In this document: positions 19,003 through 26,761 of the stretch, piece by piece
Layout: every line of letters starts with the position of its first letter
Numbering within the stretch: the first letter of the stretch is position 1
Source: Priapulus caudatus
Lineage: Eukaryota; Priapulida; Priapulimorpha; Priapulimorphida; Priapulidae
DNA length: 26,761 nucleotides
NCBI RefSeq assembly: GCF_000485595.1
Contig: NW_014577164.1
Span: 31,216 to 57,976, forward strand
Direction of reading: 5' to 3'
The notes under the pieces: model-generated
What the model was told of the DNA's origin: nothing
What the model saw: the letters and a program-made list of their open reading frames with translations, nothing else
The model's database searches: none
Made by a program: the position numbers and the translations under genes

Positions 19003-20213
19003 CATATACGCTTACGCGTAATGCTTTGATCGAGTCTCCGCATATCTGGTAACATTCATATGTCTGATTCACAAGCGCGCGCTATACATTACAAAATATC
19101 ATAACGAAATCAGCGCAGATGCGATCAATATATAGTCTCTAGATACGATGTCTAGTATCTATCATACACTCCGCAGGAAATATATCATCAGGGAATACAA
19201 AGGATAGTGGATTCTATTCTTGGACGTGTTGCTGGCATGCAGCAGCAATATTTCTACGTATACCTTTGGCCTTTCATAGCTTTTGCATCAGTGCCCTGCT
19301 TTCTAACGAGTGCTAACCATTTTAACACTAACTGCATTAATATAGTTACTGGCTCTTAGTTATGTTCTTTTGGATGACATGTTTTTTCTCTATCGCTTTT
19401 TATGTTTATTGCGGAATCTACACGTGGACAAGACAAATCTATCGTTTCTCTCACAGTATGACGTCACGTTTAAACTACCATGCAGACCTATAGCTAACCG
19501 ACTAGCACTGCATAAACACGAAAGGTGTATAATCACATGATATATAATATTAGGTAAAGTCGACAAGATCACTAGATTAGACTAATTACTAGATTATCTA
19601 GGTGTCTCTATATAGGTTGGTTTATTGATTAAAGAGATCCGGTCACGTCGCTTTAATCATCATCTCAAATCGGTGAATAAAGATGAATAATATTGAATAA
19701 TATCATATTGTGTATTATATGAATTAATCAATTAATAACACAATGCCTTATCTGAAACCTGTTGTTGTCATGTACCTTTATCGCCAGGCAATGCAGTTTA
19801 TACAGCAGACTAATAGTGTCATGTCATATGCGCATCTTTCGAGAGAGCCAATAATCACGTTAACTTGTCTTTCCGTATGAAGCTAGTGTAAGAGCTACGA
19901 ACGAGCCACTGTCAAGCAACAATTAGTGTATCGTGGATAGCTTACAACATGTCCGATATGAGACGCACATAACGTGATGTGAGATGTAATGTCTGTAAGC
20001 CGGCTTGTAAGAGCGCTTGCTATCCGGAGAACTGCAAGCGTGGAAACTGGCTGCTATTGCTGCTATATAATCATATAAGAATTCTATATAATATCCTATA
20101 TTATATCCTATATGATGCATCCAAACTGAGAATTGAAATTATCTAAAACTGTGGCGCACTACTGTGTGCGTGTGTGTGTGCGTGCGCGCGTGCGTGTGTG
20201 CGTGCGTGTCTGT
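19003..20213 (+). repeat. Repeat block X, copy B (spacer of the inverted duplication)
   Basis: Direct copy of 11323-13210 lacking the inserted 12242-13062 element, and keeping about 140 bp (19922-20061) that copy A has lost. It fills the whole spacer between the two inverted arms, from the CA tract on its left to the GT tract on its right (20166-20212). No gene recognised. Confidence 0.9.
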
Positions 20214-20257
20214 GGAACAACTAAAGTATGACAACACGTACTTTTTATATGAAACAT

Positions 20258-20263
20258 TTTATT
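20258..20263 (-). promoter_or_regulatory. Poly(A) signal AATAAA of the repeat-protein gene
   Basis: On the minus strand AATAAATGTTTC is followed within 15-25 bases by a GT-rich GTACGTGTTGTC stretch, a normal cleavage context. Transcription of the gene probably ends near 20235, giving a 3' UTR of about 600 bases. Confidence 0.6.
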
Positions 20264-20599
20264 TATATCTTGGCATATATCAATATAAAATTATTAGGCT
20301 AGAATAATCAGTAGTTCATTCATAACAAACGCATAATATATATAATAGGTAATAACTTTTAAAACGTGCGTATTTTTTACATGATTCTAAGAGCTCTAAA
20401 AGTGATACATGAGGCCATTTGTTGACTTCTATGCTAAAAATGTGGAAGTCGTGTTACACTCCCCTGATAGTAACAACACGTATATATATATATATATCTG
20501 ATCTGACAATTACAGTATTTATATCTGTTTAACATTAATTGTGTGTATATCTCTATTGAACGTAACAATGTGTATATCTGCATTGACAATAACAGACAG

Positions 20600-20775
20600 C
20601 ATGTATACTTCCATTGCCAGTAACAGAGTTTATACCTTCATTGCCAGTAACAGAGTATTTGCCTCCATTGCCAGTAACAGAGTATATGCCTGCATTGCCA
20701 GTAACAGAGTTTATACCTCCATTGCCAGTAACAGAGTATTTGCCTCTATTGCCAGTAACAGAGCGTATATCTGCT
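20600..20775 (-). repeat. 27-bp tandem repeat in 3' UTR, right arm
   Basis: Six units with the invariant core ATTGCCAGTAACAGAG (plus-strand sense), plus a degenerate unit (ATTGACAATAACAGAC) beside them. Because 27 is a multiple of three, it yields a false repeated peptide (IASNRV) on the plus strand. It begins about 80 bases after the stop codon of the gene. Confidence 0.88.
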
Positions 20776-20851
20776 CTGACAACATTAGTAATGGGGGAGC
20801 GTTATATTAGCCAGGGGCGTCGCTATGGCAACCGGGCTCAGAAGACGCTCG

Positions 20852-23794
20852 CTATTGGCCGAACAGCTGGGCGAGCAAATCGCTGATTGCCGACGGGATC
20901 TCCTCCTCGTCGTTAAAGCTGACGACGTTACGGGACGCCGCCCCCGCCCCCGCCCCCGCCCCCGCCCCGCCCCCGCTCCCGCTACAGGCTTCCTCCCGCT
21001 GCTGCTCGCTCTCGCTGCTCCCACCCCCACCCCCGCTACAGGTTTCTCCCTACTGCTCCCCGCTGCGGGCTTCCTCATACTGTTTCCCGCCCCCGCCGCG
21101 GGCCTCCCCATGTTGTTTCCCCCGCCCCCGGCTGGCGGGCCTTCTGCATGTTGTGTCCCATGCCCCCGCTTGCGGGCCTTCCCATATTCGTTCCACCGCG
21201 CCCTTGCTGCGGGCGCTTCTCATGTTGTTCCCGCCCCCGCGCGGGGCCCCTCATACTGTTTCCCGCCTTCCGCCTGGCGGCTCCCCATGTTGTTCGCCGC
21301 CTTCCTGCCTGGGGCTTCCTCCGCCGGTGCTGCTCAGCTCCCGCCTGCCATGCCTAGCGCTCGCCGTCGTTCATTGGTTCTCATCTTCCCGCTGCCCTCG
21401 CTCGCCCTGCCCTGCCTTCCTCTGTCGGGAGCCGATGGTGGATGCCGTTCCTGTTGAACTCTGGATACGGGCCAAGAGGTTTCCCTGCCGTGCCAGCGTG
21501 CAGCAGCGCCCTTCCTGTGGTCGCCTCACGACCGCTAGCTGACCGTCCGCTACCTCTTCCGCGTATCTCCCACTACCCTACGCTACCGCTACCACTACGC
21601 TTACCGCGCGCCGCCGCCGTCGCGCTGTTTCCTCTGTCCTCGCTCTCGCCTCCTCTGGGGTGGATGCAGCACCGGCGTCGTTGCGGGAACGGAGGGAGCG
21701 TTCGGAGCGCTGCGTTCGCGTTCCGGGCTGCACGCGGGATCGCGGGGGTCGCACCCGGGCGCCCGCGGACCGCCGACGACGGTGGTGCCCTCCTCGCGCT
21801 TCGCCGCATCTCACGTCCGCTGGGTGGCCACTTCCTCTCCTCCTCCTCTTTCATTCCTCCTCCTCATCCTCCTCCCTCTTCCTCCCGACGGCTGTGAGAC
21901 GGTCCCTGCTGCCAGACAGGCGGGGGTCAACGTGGGTTGCATTCTTGCTCTGAGCAATATTGAGATGGTCCCTCCGTTGACAGGCGGGGCGCGTGTCACG
22001 TGGGTCGCGTCTTGCGGGGTCACGTGGGTCGCAGTCTTGTTCTTGGGAATATTGAGACGGTCCCTGTTGACAGCGGGGGTCACGTGGGTCGCAGTCTTGT
22101 TCTTGGGAATATTGAGACGGTCCCTGTTGACAGCGGGGGTCACGTGGGTCGCAGCCTTGTTCTTGAGAATTTTGAGACGGTCCCTGTTGACAGCGGGGGT
22201 CACGTGGGTCGCAGCCTTGTTCTTGAGAATATTGAGATGGTCCCTGCTGCCGACAGTTGGGGTTAAGTGGGTCACACTGACCGGCTTGTGGTGAATATTG
22301 AGAAGGTCCCTGCTGCTGACAATTGGGGTCACGTGGGTCACATTGAACGGCTTGTGGTGCATATTGAGATGATCCCTGTTGGCAACGGGGGTCACGTGGG
22401 TCACACTGGCCGGCTTGTGGTGCATATTGAGATGATCCCTGTTGGCAACGGGGGTCACGTGGGTCACACTGACCGGCTTGTGGTGAATATTGAGAAGGTC
22501 CCTGCTGCCGACAATTGGGGTCACGTGGGTCACATTGACCGGCTTGTGGTGCATATTGAGATGGTCCCTGTTGGCAACGGGGGTCACGTGGGTCACACTG
22601 GCCGGCTTGTGGTGCATATTGAGATGGTCCCTGTTGACAACGGGGGTCACGTGGGTCGCACTGGGCTGTTGGTGTATATTGAGATGGTCCCTGTTGACAA
22701 CGGGGGTCACGTGGGTCGCACTGGGCTGTTGGTGTATATTGAGATGGTCCCTGTTGACAACGGGGGTCACGTGGGTCGCACTGGGCTGTTGGTGCATATT
22801 GAGATGGTCCCTGTTGACAACGGGGGTCACGTGGGTCGCACTGTGGTGCTGGTGCATATTGAGATGGTCCCTGTTGACCTAGGGGCAGCGTGCTTGGGTA
22901 CTGCGCTTGCAAGAGTCTCGGATCGACCTGCGGCTGCTGCAGTGGCGCCACCTGTCCTAGACTGGTCTGCGGCTGCTGCAGTGGCGCCACCTGTGTTAGC
23001 TTGGTCTGCGGCTGCTGCTGCTGCACGCCGAAGGTCGGGAACTGCACGTTGTTGCTGGCCTTCGGTCGCTCGCTGGCGTAGGTGGCGCTGCTGCTGCCGG
23101 TCAGCTCCGCCGTGCTGCGCGAGTCCTGGGGGCCGGTGCCGAGCTGGTAGCGAATCACGCTCGGCGTCTGCTGAGATTCCTGCAGCCTTGCATTGAGAGG
23201 GTTCGTCAGTGCGGCCGTCTGCCCTCTCACGGGAGGTTGCCCTTGGTATTGTATGGGTTGTTGACCTTGGTATTGTACGGGAGGTTGACCTTGGTATTGT
23301 ATGGGTTGTTGACCTTGGTATTGTACGGGAGGTTGACCTTGGTATTGTATGGGTTGTTGACCTTGATATTGTACTGGAGGTTGACCTTGGTATTGTACAG
23401 GTTGTTGACCTTGGTATTGTATGGGAGGTTGACCTTGATATTGCACGGGTTGTTGACCTTGATATGGCACGGGCTGTGGCCTCTGGGCTCCTGGCTGCAG
23501 GGGTCCTCTCTGGTACTGGGGTAGGGGTCGCTGATACTGTGGAGACGGCCCCCGATAGCGACGTCCCGGCTGCTGCTGCTGCTGATACGCTGCCGGTGAG
23601 AAGCGTTGCTGCAGCGCGCCGCCAGGTGGTGCTTGCTGCTGCAGCGTGCGCGGGTCGTAGGCGGGGGAGATGCCGGCCGGGTTCTTCTGCTGGAGGAGGT
23701 TGTTGTAGTAGTCCGGGGAACGTCGCTTGAAGTAGCGCGCACCCTGGCCCTGATCCTGCACGTATTGACTGCCGCCACGCTGCTCACCTTCTCT
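20852..23794 (-). CDS. Gln/Pro-rich protein with YQGQ and CDPRDPxC tandem repeats (large terminal exon, 5' incomplete, 3' part frame-disturbed)
   Basis: Function unknown; I do not recognise the family. The exon starts after a canonical acceptor and stays open for 647 codons to 21851. Order from the exon start: a short basic/aromatic head with RYFKRRSPDYYNNLLQQ (KRR could be a processing site); a Gln/Pro-rich stretch; ten 8-residue YQGQ units; a Gln-rich linker; thirteen CX6C units. Beyond unit 14 the repeat motif hops between frames (QYCSEQECNPR, QQGPSHSRREEE, and CDPRDPAC at 21730-21753). The 3' region then gives Gly/Pro/Arg units (RPAAG, RKPAAG, EKPVAG) and, after one more shift in a GGGGCG run near 20970, a tail NDEEEIPSAISDLLAQLFGQ and TAG (20854-20852). 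Acceptor to stop is exactly 981 codons, so the shifts net to zero. A signal-peptide exon would lie upstream but was not found. An extracellular or cuticle-type role is a guess from composition; NPAGISPAYDP faintly echoes the YPAGVxP motif of CPCFC cuticle proteins. Confidence 0.75.
22031..22840 (-). repeat. Coding tandem array of 13 CX6C units (60-66 bp each)
   Basis: Each unit encodes CDPRDPRCQQGPSQYAPQ with variants: DPNCRQQ in units 6 and 10 and DPNCQQQ in unit 9, LNPNC in unit 10, GSSQY in units 7-8, SQEQ/D spacers in units 11-13. Most units also contain the palindrome CACGTG, because DPRD is encoded GACCCACGTGAC. Variants occur as adjacent pairs, as expected for unequal exchange. A 14th unit follows but loses its second half to a frame change. 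Confidence 0.95.
23231..23470 (-). repeat. Coding tandem array of ten YQGQ units (24 bp each)
   Basis: Alternating 8-residue units VQYQGQPP and IQYQGQQP, so the higher-order period is 16 residues (48 bp). It sits between the Gln-rich head and the RGQTAALTNPLNARLQ linker. The left arm has about 8 units. Confidence 0.95.
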
Positions 23795-23815
23795 CTGAAA
23801 CACAGCGGTTAGAAT
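23795..23815 (-). promoter_or_regulatory. Splice acceptor of the repeat-protein exon
   Basis: On the minus strand TTCTAAC (branch-site-like) is followed by CGCTGTGTTTCAG and then AGAGAAGGTGAG, so the exon starts at 23794 in phase 0. This is why I do not use the Met at 23863 as the start: the 23 residues before the acceptor would be intron sequence. Confidence 0.7.
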
Positions 23816-24211
23816 GAGTTGGGGGCAGTCAATGCTGGGGGAACAGCAGCTGAAAAAAACCATTAGAGAATGTCCGCTGTTGGTACTAATCCCTACAATT
23901 ACTCTACGCCCTCCATTTTTTTCTTCTTCTGCTTTTTTTTCTACTATTTCTTTTAGCAGGTTTTTGCCAGTTTAGACAACGAGTCTTGCATACGCGTAAG
24001 TATCTGTAGCATAGTCCAGAATGAAGCGTAAATAATAAAAACTATTAGAGAATGTGCGTTATTGCTACGAAACTCTGCAATCACCCTACGCCTTGTTTCC
24101 ATGTTTTAGCTCTTCTTTGACTATTTCTGTTAGTAGAATTTTCTAGTTTAAACAGCGAGATTTGCCGAGCCTAAATATTTGCAGCCTATTCCAGGAAGTA
24201 GCAACAACCAT

Positions 24212-24225
24212 TGACCTTTTGACCT
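24212..24225 (-). promoter_or_regulatory. AGGTCA direct repeat, 2-base spacer (right arm)
   Basis: TGACCT-TT-TGACCT on the plus strand, that is a perfect DR2 on the gene's own strand, about 420 bases upstream of the exon. It is conserved in the left arm. Nuclear receptors such as EcR/USP, HR3 and RXR bind such half-sites, but use here is untested. Confidence 0.4.
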
Positions 24226-24239
24226 TCGATTAGTAATTA

Positions 24240-24375
24240 CTAGACTCTAGATTGCAGCTGCTGCGAGTGTGGCGATCGGGAATCGAACTCTCGCTGCCCA
24301 GCTAAACAACAGCAGCAGGACTTGAACCGCGCACCCTGACCTCATCACCAGGCGTCTACCGACAAGGGGAGAATT
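24240..24375 (-). other. tRNA-like / SINE-like segment, right arm
   Basis: On the minus strand GCGCGGTTCAAGTCC (B-box at 24318-24328) and GAGTTCGATTCCC (24278-24290) are two good RNA polymerase III B-box matches 28 bases apart. The upstream GTCGGTAGACGCC is only a poor A-box. No cloverleaf could be folded by eye, so I call it SINE-like rather than a tRNA. Confidence 0.4.
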
Positions 24376-24860
24376 ATGACAGAGTTAGGTTTAAGGCATT
24401 TCATTGCCAGGTCAAGTAATCGATGAGAGGGGCTGGGTGAAATGAATAGATGGGTGCTGGCGAATGCGTGCAATCGAATTGTCTCTCCAACGAAAGAAGA
24501 AAACGAGTATTTAAACCAAATAAATGTCACGATCTGCAATGTAACGTCGGCGGGTGTCATTGTAATTCCTCAAAGTAACTTGACGGATGATTATTTTACG
24601 GGGAATTTTTTTGTAACTTAGTGCGGTCGCCAGTGGGAAATGATTTCCCGCTGAAATACCGTATCATACTTCACCTTATGAAGTATGGTTAACTCTATAA
24701 GTACTGTTTAACACGCTAAGCCGCAGTCTAGCTAGGGCACGAGCGTGCCCGCATCGTGGAGCCACCGCGGGCACTTTTACTCCACAGACTATACTGTACG
24801 ATATATCGGTGAGTTTTACACCCTCGGGATACGCGCTCGTGGATGGTAATAACTGGAGGT
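24345..24860. other. Non-coding flank of right arm
   Basis: Conserved with 13990-14440 in the left arm, including ATTTCCCACTGGCGAC and CTCACCGATATATCG. The 71-codon minus frame 24345-24560 is broken in the left arm and has no motif. A promoter or first exon of the repeat-protein gene could lie here, but I found no TATA box or signal-peptide frame. Confidence 0.4.
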
Positions 24861-24869
24861 TCGTGTCTC

Positions 24870-24883
24870 GGTGTGTGTGTGTG

Positions 24884-24946
<63 letters not shown>

Positions 24947-24995
24947 GCGAGAGAGAGAAAGGGCGAGACGAGAGAAAATCGAAGAGCGAGAGATG

Positions 24996-25061
<66 letters not shown>

Positions 25062-25323
25062 AAAGGAACAAGAGATATATATAGAGAGAGAGAAGGGGGC
25101 GAGAGAGAGAGAGGGGAGAGCGAGAGAGGGCAAAGGAGAGATAAAGAGAAGGGGAGCGGTGCGAGAGCGAGCGCACACAAAGTGTAAGAGAGAAAGAGCA
25201 AGAGAGAGAGAGAGAGAGAAAGAGAGAAAGAGGAGAGAGAGAAAGAGAGGAGAGAGAGAGAGAGAGAGAGATGGAGAGAGAGGAGAGAGAAAGAGAGAGA
25301 GAGAGCGAGAGAAAGAGAGAAAG

Positions 25324-25378
<55 letters not shown>

Positions 25379-25408
25379 AGAGAGAAAGAGAAGAGAGAGA
25401 GGAGAATA

Positions 25409-25462
<54 letters not shown>

Positions 25463-25605
25463 CGCACAAGTGTGAGAGAGAGAGAGAGAAAAGAGAGCGC
25501 GCACAAGTGTGTGTGCGAGAGAGAAAAGAGAGAGAGAGAGAGAGAGAGGAGAGTAGAGAGAGAGAGTGTGTGTGTGTGTGTGTGTGGTGTGTGTGTTGTG
25601 AGATG
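24870..25605. repeat. GT then GA microsatellites
   Basis: (GT)n at 24870-24944 marks the outer edge of the right arm. Then about 620 bp of (GA)n with interruptions, two GCGCACAAGTGTG motifs near 25464 and 25498, and a final GT run at 25567-25600. The very long open frames here are pure dinucleotide read-through. Confidence 0.95.
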
Positions 25606-25688
25606 AGAGAGGGGGAGTTGCGCAAACAACATTTTGGAGAAAATTCTTCCGTGAATTACGCAAATAGGTCTAGAGTGACCGGTAGTAC

Positions 25689-25690
<2 letters not shown>

Positions 25691-25723
<33 letters not shown>

Positions 25724-25757
25724 TGCTGCTACTGCTACTGCTGCTGCTACTACTACT
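25691..25757. repeat. CTG/CTA trinucleotide microsatellite
   Basis: (CTG)n with CTA and TTG interruptions, about 67 bp. The adjacent frame reads poly-Leu and is not supported as coding. Confidence 0.93.
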
Positions 25758-25919
25758 CTAATTCTACTACAACTACGACTTAAATATAATGTTTATCATA
25801 TACATTAACTGGGATGTGTTAGATTCGCATGGGATACCCCACGCACGTTTCAATTTGGACAAACGTGCACCAGAGCTGAGTGTTTGAGAACCCCACACCT
25901 ATCACAGCTATCATTCAGA

Positions 25920-26160
25920 CAAATTCCCCGCATACCGGGAATTAAACGTCTAATCCCGGGATATACACTGATATTACATATTATATATATATTATATATA
26001 TATATATATATAACATACAATATATAATACAAAATTCTCCGCATTACTGGAAACGTTTAAAACCCGGGATATACGCTGATATTACATATTATATCTATAT
26101 ATATATATAATTAGATATATTACATATTATATATATATATTATATATTATATATAAGATT
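25920..26160. repeat. Direct repeat pair with TA tracts
   Basis: 25920-25985 and about 26030-26098 both run AAATTCYCCGCAT...CCCGGGATATACxCTGATATTACATATTATAT, each followed by (TA)n, giving a period of about 110 bp. No gene; followed by an A-run near 26162-26175. Confidence 0.75.
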
Positions 26161-26422
26161 ATAAAAAAAAAAAAAACGCAGGCATCACAGCGCGAGCTAG
26201 TTTTTGCCGCCCTAACAATTATTCCTATACAACGCGGTGTGGGCGTGGACCACCGCTCGCGCGGTCTATCGTTCTGTCATGGTTGCCATAGCTGCAGGCA
26301 TCCGCTCTAACGCACCCGTCATCACGCCACAACCGCGCTAATTTCTTCCGTCGCCGCGAACACGACGAATCGTCGGAGCGCGTCGGCCACCAGGGGCGCC
26401 CGCGCGCCGCGACTCGCCCACG

Positions 26423-26430
26423 TATAAAAG
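26423..26430 (+). promoter_or_regulatory. TATA box of a plus-strand gene
   Basis: CGTATAAAAGGCGGC, a near-consensus TATAAAAG in a GC-rich 200-bp stretch that stands out from AT-rich surroundings. Transcription would start about 30 bases on, near 26453. The gene runs out of the window to the right and away from the repeat-protein gene. Confidence 0.65.
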
Positions 26431-26454
26431 GCGGCGGGTGTTGAGTACGCCTCG

Positions 26455-26519
26455 TTGCAATCTCGGCACGGACACTGACACGGTGACGCACAGCTGGAAA
26501 GAAGAACTCATCTGGACAG
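26455..26519 (+). other. Putative non-coding first exon
   Basis: The segment after the TATA box has no ATG and ends at a good donor, CTGGACAG/GTAATC (a second, ATCAG/GTACGG, lies 8 bases on). This suggests a 5' UTR exon with the coding region in exons beyond the window. The downstream 26438-26632 open frame is probably intron sequence. Confidence 0.45.
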
Positions 26520-26639
26520 GTAATCAGGTACGGATAATGGAGTGGCTCAGGGTGGTGGGTGTTGTCGTCAGGGGTTTGTTCGTGGATATGGCGTCAATAG
26601 ATGTTGTTCATTTTCTGGCGAAACGTTTGTAATGAAAGA

Positions 26640-26761
26640 CTACAGTTGGTACAATGTCAGTAGTGTAGTTTAAATGTCGTCTGGTCTGTAGGGGGTAAGA
26701 TTATATATAATATATCTATATTATATGATATATATATATATATATACATTACCGTTGATTG
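26640..26761. other. No gene recognised; short AT repeat
   Basis: Probable intron of the TATA-driven gene, with (TA)n-rich sequence at 26700-26746. Nothing else can be supported up to the window edge. Confidence 0.4.

Larger units (their letters stand above)
20214..24944 (-). repeat. Inverted duplication, right arm
   Basis: Reverse complement of the left arm (13758-19002). This is the cleaner copy: the main exon stays open for 647 codons and splice acceptor, 3' UTR repeats and poly(A) signal are intact. Ends lie in GT tracts (20166-20212 and 24870-24944). Confidence 0.93.

Noticed and set aside
20541-20810. Plus-strand repeated peptide with IASNRV units
   Set aside because: The 27-bp 3' UTR tandem repeat of the minus-strand gene read on the wrong strand; any frame gives a 9-residue repeat.
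21782-23730. Plus-strand open frames with GHVGRS-like or LVLYGLLT repeats
   Set aside because: Antisense shadows of the minus-strand CX6C and YQGQ arrays.
23795-23863. Met at 23863 as start of the repeat protein, giving an N-terminus with several Cys
   Set aside because: The first 23 codons lie upstream of a canonical branch site and acceptor, are not preserved in frame in the left arm, and do not form a signal peptide.
24240-24375. Functional tRNA gene
   Set aside because: B-boxes are good but there is no proper A-box spacing and no cloverleaf could be drawn.
24676-25761. Open frames of 200-318 codons on both strands
   Set aside because: Translations of (GA)n and (GT)n tracts; overlapping in several frames at once, as expected of dinucleotide repeats.

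Overview
The window is eukaryotic and most likely from an invertebrate animal. It has spliced genes with canonical GT/AG junctions, AATAAA/ATTAAA poly(A) signals, a TATA promoter, and a very heavy load of microsatellites (GA, CA/GT, AT, CTT, CTG). I see no operons, rRNA genes, complete tRNA genes, or CRISPR arrays. An arthropod, perhaps a crustacean, is my guess from the microsatellite load and the structural-protein-like gene; nothing in the sequence settles it. Ns at 3779 and 13444-13453, and many single-base indels in recognisable coding sequence, point to an imperfectly polished long-read assembly.

Layout. 1-249: a 66-bp satellite built around a long palindrome. 1422-1634: a short element with 25-27 bp terminal inverted repeats and telomere-like sequence inside. 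2040-2660: GA microsatellite. 2792-4479: two copies of an interspersed repeat, the second joined through an N; a third copy lies at 12242-13062. 5219-10952 (+): a split gene for an animal-type SAM-dependent carboxyl methyltransferase (SABATH/Methyltransf_7 family). Six 5'/middle exons and the 3' exon can be recognised; the start exon and part of the middle were not found. 11323-13210: an interspersed block 'X', interrupted by the third copy of the 2792-type repeat. 13758-24944: a large inverted duplication with two arms of about 5 kb, separated by a second, direct copy of X (19003-20213). 24870-25605: GT/GA microsatellites. 26223-26761: a GC-rich promoter with TATA box and what looks like a non-coding first exon of a plus-strand gene that leaves the window.

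The most distinctive gene is in the right arm on the minus strand (last exon 23794 to about 20235). It encodes a Gln/Pro-rich repetitive protein with ten 8-residue YQGQ repeats, then at least 13 tandem 20-22-residue units carrying C-D-P-R-D-P-x-C, a GC-rich Gly/Pro/Arg region, and an acidic/hydrophobic C-terminal tail. The 3' part is interrupted by frame changes. The left arm holds a second, indel-riddled copy with different numbers of both repeats. I do not recognise the family; a secreted structural or matrix protein is an inference from composition only.

The two genes have no evident functional link. The features most worth checking are the CX6C repeat protein and its inverted second copy, the carboxyl methyltransferase gene, and whether the rearrangements are biological or assembly artefacts, since their breakpoints fall in CA/GT microsatellites.
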